DNA of 33,679 nt from a bacterium (GCA_021781555.1 JAJXWQ010000038.1:1-33679); one strand, 5' to 3'; numbered from the stretch's first letter, positions 8,301-17,703 are shown. Numbers and translations are program-made. The notes: generated from the sequence alone by a model not told the origin.

Positions 8301-9152
8301 CTAGCGAACCTTTAGAACGGTCTTGACGGCCTTGAATACGTCCGGCAGCTCCTCGGGCTGGATCTGGCCCATAAGTAGCAAGCGGAGATCCCGTTCATCG
8401 ACATCGGCCTCGGCTGCCATCCGACGGACATCGAGCCGGCGCTTGCCCATGGCCTGCAGGATCTTCTTGACCATCGGATCGAAGCGGTCGTCCTCGGGGA
8501 AGGCCTTGAGGAGGTCGTCTGACAGCTGGCTGGCGGTGGTATCGTCGGATTTGAGGTAGCCCCGCTCGACCATCATCTTGCTGACGAGCATGTTGAGGAA
8601 GACATGCTCGATCGCCTGCGGATTGCGCTCGGCCCAGTCCACGACCGGCGCCAGGTACTCTCCGAAGACCTCGGGCGGGACCTCGAGGGCGAAAGCGATC
8701 TTCTCGATGACCTCGGGATTGCGAGGGAATGGAACGTCGCCGCGCAGGATCTCATACATGTACGTCCGGCTGATGTCGACCTTGGTCGCGAACTCCTGGC
8801 GGTTGTAGCCGAGTTCCTGCATGCGATCCCACAACTTGCGCGTGGACTCGGGCAGGACCGCCACGAGCTGCTGGTACTCGGGGAACATCATCGGGTCGAT
8901 CTGCGCGACGTCGGCAAACCGCTCCAGGGTCTCGCGGACGGTCGGGAACTTGACCTTGCTGTTGAAAATGCGGGAGACGTACTCGTAGGAGAGCCCGGTT
9001 GCCTGGACGAACTGCTTGCGGCTCACTCCCGCGATCTCCAGGCTCCTCTTGAGGATGTCGATGGATGGGCTGCGCGGCCTGGTCGAAGACGGCAGGTCCG
9101 AACTGCTGCGGATGGGAAGACGAGCAAGCGTGCGACTTCGGGTCAGCGGCAT
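8301..9152 (-). CDS. Tandem XRE-type helix-turn-helix protein
   Basis: 283 residues, probably a cytoplasmic DNA-binding regulator. A basic, Ser/Arg-rich N-terminus (about 1-30) precedes a first XRE-like unit (about 32-92, with FVQATGLSYEYVSRIFNSK) and a second (about 107-167, with FATKVDISRTYMYEILRGD). After a helical segment, about 227-280 reads like a third, degenerate unit (VRRMAAEADVDERDLRLLLM). The ATG at 9152 is preceded by GGAG with 5-base spacing; a TTG eight codons upstream is the weaker choice. It has its own sigma70-like promoter. Target genes are unknown, and I do not recognise a named family beyond the HTH units. Confidence 0.75.
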   Translation of the reverse strand: MPLTRSRTLARLPIRSSSDLPSSTRPRSPSIDILKRSLEIAGVSRKQFVQATGLSYEYVSRIFNSKVKFPTVRETLERFADVAQIDPMMFPEYQQLVAVLPESTRKLWDRMQELGYNRQEFATKVDISRTYMYEILRGDVPFPRNPEVIEKIAFALEVPPEVFGEYLAPVVDWAERNPQAIEHVFLNMLVSKMMVERGYLKSDDTTASQLSDDLLKAFPEDDRFDPMVKKILQAMGKRRLDVRRMAAEADVDERDLRLLLMGQIQPEELPDVFKAVKTVLKVR

Positions 9153-9217
9153 TGGAGCTCCATTCTCTGGAAACAAGGGATGGTTCCCGACTCGCCCTGT
9201 CTCATCAGGGCTATCGG

Positions 9218-9247
9218 ATTATTGCAACGGAGGGGGCGACATGTCAA
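9218..9247 (-). promoter_or_regulatory. Sigma70-like promoter of the XRE-type gene
   Basis: On the minus strand, TTGACA (9247-9242, perfect -35) and AATAAT (9223-9218, five of six) are separated by 18 bases. The predicted start near 9211 gives a 5' leader of about 60 bases. The surrounding gene-free stretch 9153-9488 (336 bases) shows nothing else I can support. Confidence 0.7.
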
Positions 9248-9488
9248 GCGCAAAATCCGTGCAAGCATTGCCTGTCTCTAGGTGTCGTAGCTATGTCAGA
9301 AAGATGACGAAATCCTTACGTGAATTGGGTTTTGCCGGTCCCGCAAGCCCCGAGTCTCGTCCGCTGGGTCAGGTCTCGGATGGCCTCGCGGACGCCAGTG
9401 GCCCGACAATGCGACGCCAGGATCGTGGCAAGGTCAAGCGGAGCCGGGGGGAGATGCGGGTAACGAGCGCGCCCCCTCATTCGAAGCA

Positions 9489-9917
9489 TCAGTTGCTGGC
9501 CGGGCCGTTGGGTACGCCCGTGCGGAGCTTGGTCTCGAGCACGCGAACCCGGCGGCTGAATTCACGCATGAGCCGCAGGGAGAAGTCGGGCCGGGTGGCC
9601 ATGACCTGCCCGAAGTTGGCCTCGTCGAGGACGAGGCAGCTGGTATCCGTGATGGCCACGGCGCAGGTCGACCGGGGCTGGTGATCGAGAAGGGCCATCT
9701 CGCCGAAGTAGTCACCATCGCTCAGACGAGCGATCTCGCGGATATGGTGACCGATCATGACCTCGGCGTCTTCGCGCAGCCTCTTGGCGACGACCTGGTA
9801 CAGCAGGATCGAGCCCTTGATGATGATGAACATCTCCCTGCCGGCGTCGCCCTCCATGAAAAGGACGGTCCCGGCAGGGATCTCGCGCTGGTGGTTCTCT
9901 GCCTCGAAGGAAGACAT
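9489..9917 (-). CDS. Stand-alone cyclic nucleotide-binding domain protein
   Basis: 142 residues forming one CAP/CRP-type sensor domain without a helix-turn-helix. Visible are IPAGTVLFMEGDAGREMFII at the start of the beta roll and the phosphate-binding cassette DGDYFGEMALLDHQPRST, with the Gly-Glu and Arg that contact the cyclic nucleotide ribose and phosphate. A C-terminal amphipathic helix follows (LRLMREFSRRVRVLETKL). The ATG at 9917 has GGAG 8 bases upstream. It begins 24 bases after the response regulator gene ends, so the two very likely share a transcript. With no output domain, it may act on a partner protein. Confidence 0.85.
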   Translation of the reverse strand: MSSFEAENHQREIPAGTVLFMEGDAGREMFIIIKGSILLYQVVAKRLREDAEVMIGHHIREIARLSDGDYFGEMALLDHQPRSTCAVAITDTSCLVLDEANFGQVMATRPDFSLRLMREFSRRVRVLETKLRTGVPNGPASN

Positions 9918-9941
9918 CAAACGGGCTCCGGGCGCGATCGG

Positions 9942-10634
9942 CTAGGTGCCGAGCCGGTAGCCGAACCCGCGAACGGTCTGGATGAACTTGGGGTTGGACG
10001 GATCTTCCTCGATCTTCTCTCGCAGCCAGCGGATGTGGACGTCCACCGTCTTGGTATCCCCGTAGAAGTCGAGGCCCCAGACCTGCTCGAGCAGCTCCTC
10101 GCGGCTGAACACCCGCCCGGGCGAACCCATCAGCATGGCCAGGATCTTGAACTCCTTGGGCGAGAGCTCGACCTCCCGCTCACCGACCATCACGCGGTGC
10201 TCGGACAGATTGATGAGCAGGTCTCCGTGCTGGTAAACCTTGACCGACTTCTCGGCCTCGGCGGGCTTGCTGCGGCGCAGGAGGGCCTTGATGCGAGCCA
10301 CGAGCTCCCGCAGGCTGAAGGGCTTGATCAGATAATCGTCCGCGCCCACCTCGAGACCGATGACGCGATCGATTTCCTCGCCCTTGGCGGTGAGCATGAT
10401 GATGGGAACGTCGTTTTGCTCCCGGCGCAGCAAGCGGCAGACCTCGAGGCCCGAAAGCTTGGGCAGCATGAGGTCGAGGACGATCAAGTTGGGCTTGGTC
10501 AGCTGGACCTGCTGCAGGGCTTCTTGACCGTCGTGGGCCTTGACGACTTCGTAGCCTTCCTGCGCGAGGGCGTACTCGATGGACTCGACGATCATTTCCT
10601 CGTCATCCACGAGCAGGATTTTTTCGGCCACCAC
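9942..10634 (-). CDS. OmpR/PhoB-class response regulator (RpaB/WalR-like)
   Basis: 230 residues. The receiver domain (about 4-118) has Asp11/Asp12 or the neighbouring Glu, phospho-acceptor Asp54 in LIVLDLMLPKLSG, Thr82 and Lys104 in YLIKPFSLREL. The winged-helix DNA-binding domain (about 133-229) includes ELSPKEFKILAMLM, DTKTVDVHIRWLREKIE and FIQTVRGFGYRL. The overall sequence resembles cyanobacterial RpaB and firmicute WalR. Two consecutive GTG codons open the frame, behind AAGGAG; the second (10631) has the better spacing. It has a clear promoter and is followed by a cyclic-nucleotide-binding gene, with no histidine kinase alongside. Confidence 0.93.
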   Translation of the reverse strand: MVAEKILLVDDEEMIVESIEYALAQEGYEVVKAHDGQEALQQVQLTKPNLIVLDLMLPKLSGLEVCRLLRREQNDVPIIMLTAKGEEIDRVIGLEVGADDYLIKPFSLRELVARIKALLRRSKPAEAEKSVKVYQHGDLLINLSEHRVMVGEREVELSPKEFKILAMLMGSPGRVFSREELLEQVWGLDFYGDTKTVDVHIRWLREKIEEDPSNPKFIQTVRGFGYRLGT

Positions 10635-10683
10635 TCTCTCCTTCGACTTAGCCGCGAGCTGTCATTAATCCCAGTACCAGCGG

Positions 10684-10712
10684 ATTGTACCCCACACTCT
10701 GGTTTTTCTTAA
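10684..10712 (-). promoter_or_regulatory. Sigma70-like promoter of the response regulator operon
   Basis: On the minus strand, TTAAGA (10712-10707, four of six) and TACAAT (10689-10684, five of six) are 17 bases apart, in an AT-rich patch that stands out from the GC-rich surroundings. The predicted start near 10677 gives a leader of about 43 bases. Confidence 0.65.
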
Positions 10713-10737
10713 CCTTACCATTTAAAACCTTCTCTTT

Positions 10738-10753
10738 ATGCTTGCTTAAGCAT
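10738..10753. promoter_or_regulatory. AT-rich inverted repeat upstream of the -35
   Basis: ATGCTT-GCTT-AAGCAT is a perfect 6-bp inverted repeat, 25 bases upstream of the -35 of the response regulator promoter. It could be an operator or activator site. Nothing in the sequence shows which protein binds it. Confidence 0.3.
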
Positions 10754-10837
10754 GGGATCGTCCGAACATTCTCGTGCCCCGGTGCGCAGCGGAGCGAGCG
10801 CGCAGAGGAACAGGCCAAAGGCAAGGGCCTCTCGAAG

Positions 10838-10853
10838 CCCGCTTCGAAGCGGG
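10838..10853 (-). terminator. Palindromic hairpin right after the TamB-like gene
   Basis: CCCGCTTCGAAGCGGG is a perfect 16-base palindrome directly after the stop codon. It can form a 6-bp stem with a TCGA loop. A weaker AGGCC/GGCCT hairpin follows in the same direction. No T-run is present. Confidence 0.4.
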
Positions 10854-10854
10854 A

Positions 10855-13800
10855 TCAGAACCGCCCTTGCAGGTTGATCTGGACGGTCGTCACCACGGGC
10901 AGCTGGCTCTCGCTCTTGCCTGCGGCGGTGGGGAACTGCAACCTGATCCCGAGCGGGAACATCACGGGGCCAGGCAGCCCCATGCCGTCGTTGGTCGCAA
11001 ATACCGAGGACAGGGTCACCCCGAGCGGCATCGATAGCAGCTTGGGGGTGATCGGCAGATGGTAGTTGAGGCCCAGGCTATCCAGGTCGTAGTTATGAGA
11101 CCACTGCCGGAAGGTGTGCTGGTACGAGACGGTGAGCGGCAGGGCCGAGATCACCGGCCACCTCCCCACGACCGGCAAGTCGCGGAACTGGACCGTCTCG
11201 AGCGACAGGGCCAGGTCATAGCCGGCCAGGGGACCCTGCTGGACCGCCGAGACTCCCTCGGCCGTATTGCCGCTGCCCTGCGTCTGGAGCTCGGACACGT
11301 TGCTCACGACATTGACCGAGTAGTCCGAGAAGAACTGCGCCACCCAGGGGGGGACCAGGCTATCGAGGTAGCGCTTGACGAAGAAGTTGAAGACACCCGG
11401 CGCAAACGCCCGCGTCACCTCGTCCGGCTGGAAGCTGCTGGTGGCGCCGTTTTGTCCCGTGGCGCCACCCTGCCCCTCGGCGAAGCTGAAGAAGTCCTGG
11501 ATCAGGGTCGACTTGCCGAGCATCGATTCGATCTGGGCTTCGGTGTAGCCGGCGGGATCGCTGTCGAACTGGTAGAGCATGCTGTCGAGCGAGCCGGTGA
11601 TGGTGGCGATGATCTTCACCTGCCGGTCCTTGGAATCCGGGCCCTGGAGGCCTTCGGTGTCGGTCACGGTGCCATCGGCAACCACGTGGAGATGGGCGCT
11701 CTTGAGGATCTGGTTTCCATCGGTCGACGCAGACTGCGCCAGAGCGGCCCAGGGATCGCCCGGGTTGGCTGCCTGGGTCGTCGGCGCCGTGAACTCCACC
11801 GCTCCGCGCTCGACCCGGAACTCGTTCGTGTAGAGCGGCGTGATGGTGCCACCCGGGACGATCGTGATGGTGCCCCGAGGGTCGGGCTCGGCAAGCGTGC
11901 CGTTGACGATGAGATTGCCCGCGATGTTGATCTGCATGAGGTTGGGCTGGTAAACCCGCACCGTCTTGCGGAGGTTGAACACCAGCTGCTGGAGATCGAC
12001 CGGCACGTCGGACTCGCCCTGGCCCTGGGGAACCGGGAGGTTGATCTGCCCGTCCGACAGCGACACCATCCCGGAAAGTGCCGGCCGGTTGGCCCGCCCG
12101 CCGATGTGCAGAGCCGCCTCGGCGGAGCCGCTGTAGAGATGATTGGCGAGGTTGACCTGCACCTTACGCGCGGTCACCTGCAGGTCGCAGCGGCCCGGTT
12201 TGAACCCGTCGAGCGTGACGTAACCAGCCGCGTCCACCTGCCCTCCGCCCAGGCGCGCGCTCGAAGCGTCGACCTTGACGATGCCATCTCCGACCAGGAC
12301 CCGGGCGTCGACGTTCGTCAGCGGCTCGTCGAGGCCCGCCACGCCGAGCGTCGCGCCCTGCAGGGCGAGGCCGCCCGCCAGTCGCGGCTGGGCTTCGGTC
12401 CCGAGCACCCGGACCCGGAGCGATCCCTGGCCGCCCTTCCACGTGACGGCCTTGCCGGTCAGCACCGACATGATGCCGAGGCTATCGCCCTCGACGTCGA
12501 GGGAAAGATCGAGGTTCGCGTCCTCGGGCCGCAGTCCGAGCGGAACCTGGCCCGACAGGACGGCCTGCTTGCCATCCTTCTCGATCGCCAGCTGTCCGAT
12601 GTCGAGGACCCCGTCCTCGAGCGTGGCGTTCGCGGTCGCCTGGTCGAAAGCGAACGCATCGATGCTGCCCTGGTTCGCGCTGGCCGAGATCTGGAGACTG
12701 GGATCGGCCAGGCTGCCAGAGACCACGATCCGGCCGCCGGCCCGGCCCGTCAAGGCGAGCTGCTGCTCGGTCAGCCACGGATCCAGCCACGAGAGATCGA
12801 GACCCTGGGCGGTGGCCACGATCCGCTGCCCGCTCCCCAGTCCACCCTGGATCCGGACGGACCCGCCGGTGCCCAGAGCCACGTCGAACTGCCCCACGTC
12901 GAGGACCGATCCCCGGATATCGCCCGCGAGCACGGCCCGAGCGATGTCATGGCCATAGGCCCTGCCGTTGACCAGCATCATCCGGGCGGCGATCGCCGGA
13001 GCGCTCGCCCTGCCCGAGATCCGGATGTCGCCGTCGAGCCGGCCATCAAGCGCCTTCCAGAACGGGTAACGCGTGATCAGGAAGATGTCGGAGCCCTGCA
13101 GCGGCGGAAGGCGGTTGGCCGGATCTTGCCAGTGCTGGTAGATGGGCCAGAGGGCCAGCGGAAGGCGAGAGCTCACCGTGACGCCCTCTCGGCCGGGTAG
13201 CTCCGCGTACAGGGTCTGGTGGCCCGCGCCCGCAGGGGTCGACTTGCCCCCCAGCCACGGGCCCTCGAGCAGCGTCCGCCACGCCACCGCATCCAGGACG
13301 GACCGGAGATCGGCGCCGACCGTGCGGACGTGCAAGTCGTACGCGGGATCCGAACCGAACCCGACGCTGCCGTCGACGTCGACCTCCGAGTCGCCGGCAA
13401 GCAGGCGTGCGCCGGTGACCGAGAGCCTTCCGTTCGCCAGCGCGAACTGTCCCGAGCAGGCCCGGAGCATGATGGCGCGTGCGGCCTTGATGCGACTGGC
13501 CATCAGGGCGCCCGACAGCCCGAACTGACCGTGCTCGTAGTCGATCTGCCCGTCGATGATGGATGCGTGGCCCGACACGGCTCCCAGCGACGGGCTCGCC
13601 AGCGCGACCAGGGGCGCGATCCGCGCCAGGTCGGCATCGCGGATGTTGACATCGAGCTTGACATCAGGGGGGGGCAGGCGGCGATCAAAGGAGATCGGAC
13701 CGATGGTTCCGTGGCCCCGGATGGCGGCTCCGGCGCTGTGGCCCACGACCCGCGCGAGGGTGATGACGCCGTCTTTGAGCCCGAAGCGTCCCGAGACGTT

Positions 13801-15597
13801 CCTCACCGGTTGACCGTAGGCGCTGCCAGCGCGCGCGGTCAGGTTGCCGGCGATCTGCCAGGTGTCGGCGTCCGCGGCGTTGCCGGACAGGTCGAAGGAG
13901 CCAGAGGCCGTTCCCGTCACGGAGACGGGGAATCCCGCCCGCCGGATCCCCGCGAGATCGATGCCGGACGCGGCCACGTGCAGGGCCAGGTCTCCGCTGC
14001 CATCCAGCCCGCCGGAAGCCGACACCCGGCCCCCGCCCGGAAGCGACAGGGCGATCGCCGGCAGGCTCACGTTGCCCCGGAAGACCCGGAACACGACTCG
14101 GCCGCTCGCAATCGCCTGGTGGCCGAACGCCGCGTGGGCAAGGCGAGCGCGGCCCCGGACATCGATGTCGCTGATGGGCCCGGAAAGCGTGACCAGGCCG
14201 TCCGCTCGCCCGGCCAGCGGCAGGGGGTGCGTCAGCAGTGGGGTCGCCAGCCCGTGGACGCCGACATGGGAAAAATGGATGTCGCCGCCAACCCGGGGGG
14301 CGGCGTCGGTCGTGAACCAGAAGGATCCCGTGGCCACGCCACCCTGAACCCCGGCCACGATGTCGTCGACGGTCACCTTGGTCCCGCGCACCAGGACCTT
14401 GGCGGTGCCGGGGCCGAGGGTCTCCTTGAGGAAGACCGCGTGGCGGACACCGGCGTCGATCGCGATCTCCGGATTCAGGGCGTTGCCGGACACGTGGACC
14501 GTGGCGTGGCCCGAACCCGCCGGCCCGAAGGTTGCGAAGGCGGGCATGACGCCGGGCAGTGTCGCCAGATCCACCGCTGGAAGGCCGATGGCGAAGTCGA
14601 GTCGTGGGCTGGTTCCGGGTGAAGCCCCGGGCGGCGGAAGGTCGACCGAGCCGCTCGCGGTGAAGGCGTTGCCGAGAACATCTCCGGCCAGGCGTTCCAC
14701 GCGTACGCGGTGGCGATCGAATCCGATCGTGCCCCGGATGTTCTCGATCGGCGATACCACGTTCTCGTAGGCGAACGATACCCCGGAAAGGAAGAGCTTG
14801 CCCGCGATCGCCAGTGCCTGCGGCCGGTGCACGTCGTAGCTGGCCGAGGCGACCAGATCGGCCGTCCCCTTCGTGATGCCGAAGGTATCGTTCGCGAGTC
14901 CGTACCCGGTCCAGGTGGGCAGGTCGATGGCCGTGGCCTGGACCTGCGCCCGCCCCCTGCCCGTAGCCAGGTCGTGGGTGCCGGTGGCCGCGAGCGCGCA
15001 GTCGCCGTCGCGGGCCTGCGCCGTGTAGGAGAGCGCATGCCCGGTCCAGGTCACATCGGCCGAGACGTCGTCGAACCGCTGCTCGAAGGGTATCTTCTGG
15101 CTAGCGGTGGCCTGGAAGTCATCCTTCCAGAAGGCGATTCCATCGTGCACGATCACGCGGAGCGGCACCCGGCTGGAGGGCGGTTGCTGCGCCTTGGCGC
15201 TCGGAAAAGCGGGAAGATCGAGGTGCCCCCGGGCATCGCGGCGCAGGCGGAGGATCGGTCCGTCCACCTCGATGACGGTGGGGCTGCCCGTCATTCGCAA
15301 GATGCCGAGGGGCGAGTAACTGGCCTTGATGACCGGAATGTAAGCCAGCAACGATGCGTGTGGCGCCGCGGAGGCGTAGACCCGGACGTCTTTGGCTTCG
15401 AGCTCGTGCCACCAGAAGCCTCCCAGCGAGCCGATGCGGACATGGAGGCCCGTCGCCTGCTGGATGGCCTTCTGGGTAGACGCGATGACCCGCCCGTAGA
15501 GCAGATCGTAGTCGTGCCAGACATAGACCAGCGCTCCCACGATCGCGAGGAAGACGATCGCAAGGACGGCGTTCAGTAGATGCTCGAGGAACTTCAA
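10855..15597 (-). CDS. Very large TamB-domain (DUF490) envelope protein
   Basis: 1580 residues from the TTG at 15597. This start puts a single membrane anchor at the very N-terminus (LEHLLNAVLAIVFLAIVGAL), followed by GLHVRIGSLGG, as is typical of TamB/AsmA-like proteins. The frame is also open to a GTG at 15690 behind GGGGGAG, which would add 31 nonconserved residues. The body is long, repetitive beta sequence with recurring Gly-x-Gly and 'NPEIAIDA'/'DPSLQISA'-like turns, as expected of a hydrophobic-groove bridge. The C-terminal third carries the TamB signature (INIAGNLIVNGTLAEPDPRG, then GGTITPLYTNEFRVERG), and the protein ends in LQGRF. Family members span the periplasm and move lipid or assist barrel assembly. 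The outer-membrane partner is not in the window. Confidence 0.88.
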   Translation of the reverse strand: MKFLEHLLNAVLAIVFLAIVGALVYVWHDYDLLYGRVIASTQKAIQQATGLHVRIGSLGGFWWHELEAKDVRVYASAAPHASLLAYIPVIKASYSPLGILRMTGSPTVIEVDGPILRLRRDARGHLDLPAFPSAKAQQPPSSRVPLRVIVHDGIAFWKDDFQATASQKIPFEQRFDDVSADVTWTGHALSYTAQARDGDCALAATGTHDLATGRGRAQVQATAIDLPTWTGYGLANDTFGITKGTADLVASASYDVHRPQALAIAGKLFLSGVSFAYENVVSPIENIRGTIGFDRHRVRVERLAGDVLGNAFTASGSVDLPPPGASPGTSPRLDFAIGLPAVDLATLPGVMPAFATFGPAGSGHATVHVSGNALNPEIAIDAGVRHAVFLKETLGPGTAKVLVRGTKVTVDDIVAGVQGGVATGSFWFTTDAAPRVGGDIHFSHVGVHGLATPLLTHPLPLAGRADGLVTLSGPISDIDVRGRARLAHAAFGHQAIASGRVVFRVFRGNVSLPAIALSLPGGGRVSASGGLDGSGDLALHVAASGIDLAGIRRAGFPVSVTGTASGSFDLSGNAADADTWQIAGNLTARAGSAYGQPVRNVSGRFGLKDGVITLARVVGHSAGAAIRGHGTIGPISFDRRLPPPDVKLDVNIRDADLARIAPLVALASPSLGAVSGHASIIDGQIDYEHGQFGLSGALMASRIKAARAIMLRACSGQFALANGRLSVTGARLLAGDSEVDVDGSVGFGSDPAYDLHVRTVGADLRSVLDAVAWRTLLEGPWLGGKSTPAGAGHQTLYAELPGREGVTVSSRLPLALWPIYQHWQDPANRLPPLQGSDIFLITRYPFWKALDGRLDGDIRISGRASAPAIAARMMLVNGRAYGHDIARAVLAGDIRGSVLDVGQFDVALGTGGSVRIQGGLGSGQRIVATAQGLDLSWLDPWLTEQQLALTGRAGGRIVVSGSLADPSLQISASANQGSIDAFAFDQATANATLEDGVLDIGQLAIEKDGKQAVLSGQVPLGLRPEDANLDLSLDVEGDSLGIMSVLTGKAVTWKGGQGSLRVRVLGTEAQPRLAGGLALQGATLGVAGLDEPLTNVDARVLVGDGIVKVDASSARLGGGQVDAAGYVTLDGFKPGRCDLQVTARKVQVNLANHLYSGSAEAALHIGGRANRPALSGMVSLSDGQINLPVPQGQGESDVPVDLQQLVFNLRKTVRVYQPNLMQINIAGNLIVNGTLAEPDPRGTITIVPGGTITPLYTNEFRVERGAVEFTAPTTQAANPGDPWAALAQSASTDGNQILKSAHLHVVADGTVTDTEGLQGPDSKDRQVKIIATITGSLDSMLYQFDSDPAGYTEAQIESMLGKSTLIQDFFSFAEGQGGATGQNGATSSFQPDEVTRAFAPGVFNFFVKRYLDSLVPPWVAQFFSDYSVNVVSNVSELQTQGSGNTAEGVSAVQQGPLAGYDLALSLETVQFRDLPVVGRWPVISALPLTVSYQHTFRQWSHNYDLDSLGLNYHLPITPKLLSMPLGVTLSSVFATNDGMGLPGPVMFPLGIRLQFPTAAGKSESQLPVVTTVQINLQGRF

Positions 15598-15766
15598 CCG
15601 GCCGCCATGATAGCAAAGGCCCCGCCCTGTCGCCCCTGCCGGCGTCTTGCCGGCGGGTTCCGAGCGCGTGAGATGGTGCGGGGAATTCACCCGCTCCCCC
15701 GCCGTGTTCCGCCAGATCTTTTGTAGTATCGGCGGGCCCCGCTGGACTCCTCGGGCCCGAGCCGCT

Positions 15767-17101
15767 CTAGTCGCCCCGGACGGCGCGGTACGCGTTGACC
15801 AGGCCGTGGCCGAAGAACTCGTCGAATCCCAGCGGCGTCATCGGCGTGGTGGATTGCTCGATGCGCTTCTTGATCCAGGCGGCGGGCATGTGGGGGTAGG
15901 CGCTGGCCACGAGCGCGGCGACTCCGCTCACGAAGGGCGTGGCCATCGATGTGCCGGACAGGTAGCCGTAGCCGAGCCCGCCGCCCTCCTCGCTGGTGAG
16001 GGTGACGTTGTAGTCGGGCATCGTGCTGTAGATGCCGTCGCCCGGGGCACTGACCGAGATCCAGCCACCGTAGTTGGAGAAGCTGGCGATCGTGCCGTCC
16101 TCGCTCGTCGCTCCGACCGCGACGACGCCGGGGTAGGCCGCGGGGAAGTCCTGGATGTTCTCGCCGTCGTTGCCCATGGCCGCGACCACCAGGCAGCCTT
16201 TGGCCTGCACGTACGAGATGGCATCCTGTAGCGCCTGGCCGCCACCCGTGCCGCCGAGCGAGAGGTTGATGATGCGCGCCCCGGAATCGGCGGCGTAGAG
16301 CAATCCGGCCACGATGGTGCTGGTATCGCCCTGGCCGTTGGCGTCGAGGACCTTGACCGGCAGGATCTTGACGCCGGGGGCCACTCCGACCGTGCCGATG
16401 CCGTCGTTCATCGCCGCGGCGATGATGCCCGCGACGTGGGTTCCGTGGCCGTTGTCATCGATCGGGCCGTCGGTTCCCGGCACGAAGGACTTGCCCGGCA
16501 AGAGCTCCGAGGGGCGGCCCGGGGGGTTGAACTCGGGATGGTGGATGTCGATCCCGGTGTCGACCACCGCCACCACGACATTGGCCCCGGTGGTGTAGTT
16601 CCAGGCGTCATAGGCATCGATGGCCTTGAGACCCCACTGCTGGCCGATGGCGGGATCGTTGGGAACCAGGTCGGCCTTGAGGCGGTAGTCGGGCTCGGCG
16701 TAGTCGACGCCGGAGACTCCGGCAAGGCGCGCCATGGCCGCTTCGGGATCCATCCCGCCTGGCAGCGACAGCACGGTGAGGCCGAGGGCCGAGAACGAGT
16801 CCACGGCCTCGGCGCCGATGCTGGAAGCCACGCGCTGAGCGCTCGTCTGGCTGCCGAGCTTGACGATGAGGCGATTGGTGACCTCTTGCGAGCGCGCCGC
16901 GAGGCTCTGCTGGAGCATGGACTGCGGGCCGATGGCAAAAGGCACGCCCGACCCGGCTCCGCAACCCGCCAGGAGGCTGGAGATCACGCCAGCCATCACC
17001 GCGAGCCTGCCGCGCCAGGACCGTGCGAAGGGCCCCGAGGCACGGGCAACCCGCGAAGTCCGGGCTTCGGCCCGGAACAAACGGGGGGTGCGAATCGCCA
17101 T
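15767..17101 (-). CDS. Subtilisin-like (S8) serine protease, predicted lipoprotein
   Basis: 444 residues. The N-terminus is Arg-rich, then hydrophobic, and ends in a lipobox LLAGC (Cys47), which suggests a lipid-anchored envelope protein. A propeptide-like region (about 75-142, RLIVKLGSQTS to VDYAEPDYRL) precedes the catalytic domain with Asp181 (VVDTGID), His219 (NGHGTHVAGI), Asn311 (MGND) and Ser385 (LSGTSMATPFVSG). All catalytic residues are present. The ATG at 17101 has the long purine-rich AGGAGAGGAG just upstream; the frame stays open 93 codons further but is clearly noncoding. Substrate unknown. Confidence 0.93.
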   Translation of the reverse strand: MAIRTPRLFRAEARTSRVARASGPFARSWRGRLAVMAGVISSLLAGCGAGSGVPFAIGPQSMLQQSLAARSQEVTNRLIVKLGSQTSAQRVASSIGAEAVDSFSALGLTVLSLPGGMDPEAAMARLAGVSGVDYAEPDYRLKADLVPNDPAIGQQWGLKAIDAYDAWNYTTGANVVVAVVDTGIDIHHPEFNPPGRPSELLPGKSFVPGTDGPIDDNGHGTHVAGIIAAAMNDGIGTVGVAPGVKILPVKVLDANGQGDTSTIVAGLLYAADSGARIINLSLGGTGGGQALQDAISYVQAKGCLVVAAMGNDGENIQDFPAAYPGVVAVGATSEDGTIASFSNYGGWISVSAPGDGIYSTMPDYNVTLTSEEGGGLGYGYLSGTSMATPFVSGVAALVASAYPHMPAAWIKKRIEQSTTPMTPLGFDEFFGHGLVNAYRAVRGD

Positions 17102-17372
17102 CGGTTCTCCTCTCCTCGCTTTATCGCCAGGAACGGGTGAACGCTTGCCCAAGGCCTGGTTAAGGTTCCAGGCTTTCATGGTCAGTGTCGCACGTTGACT
17201 CCTGGCGATCGGCGCTCGACCATGAATTTGTGAAGATGCGGTCTCCACCGGCACCCCGAGCATCGGGTCCGGCATTTGCGGGAATGAGAAGGACGCGGGG
17301 GTGTTCCTGCGGTCGCCGGCTGCGGTTGATCCAGGATGGCGCCGCGAGGCCCTCCCGGTAGCGGGGTTCAGG

Positions 17373-17600
17373 ATGCCCAAGGACGACGACCTCGACGAGC
17401 TGTTCCACAGTCACCCCCGCCTGCGCAAGTATGCCGAGATGTTCGACGAGCAGAAGAGTCGCAACGTGTCTCGCCAGCAACGGGTGGCCTGGATCGCACT
17501 GGCGATCACGCTGGCGGTGCTGTGGTACTGGATGGCCCAGCGAACCGGCAGCTGGAATCCCCTGTCCTGGCAGCGGGTGCTCGGCCATGGGCATGGCTGA
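17373..17600 (+). CDS. Small single-helix membrane protein
   Basis: 75 residues. A charged cytoplasmic-like N-terminus (DDDLDELFHSHPRLRKYAEM) precedes one transmembrane helix at about 39-56 (VAWIALAITLAVLWYWMA) and a short polar tail rich in Trp, Gly and His. No family recognised. The amino-acid pattern, with an acidic N-terminus, positive residues before the helix and aromatic residues at the membrane border, looks like a real protein. The start is not marked by a strong ribosome-binding site. It diverges from the protease gene and precedes flagellin by 281 bases. Confidence 0.6.
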   Translation: MPKDDDLDELFHSHPRLRKYAEMFDEQKSRNVSRQQRVAWIALAITLAVLWYWMAQRTGSWNPLSWQRVLGHGHG

Positions 17601-17703
17601 GATTCGCGTGCGGTGCGCCTTTTCGGGTGTCCGGGGGTCGGCTCGACGGGGCCTCGGGCGGCGACCGGTTCCCGTTCTGGTTTAGGCGATCGAGCTTCCG
17701 TGG

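Noticed and set aside
11059-14622. Plus-strand frames of 713 and 467 codons inside the TamB-like gene.
   Set aside because: They have no domain pattern and biased Arg/Asp/Gly composition. The opposite frame carries the TamB signature over its full length.
17102-17130. GGCGATAAAG upstream of the S8 protease looks like a sigma28 -10.
   Set aside because: It lies so close to the start that transcription would begin inside the Shine-Dalgarno, and the matching -35 is poor.
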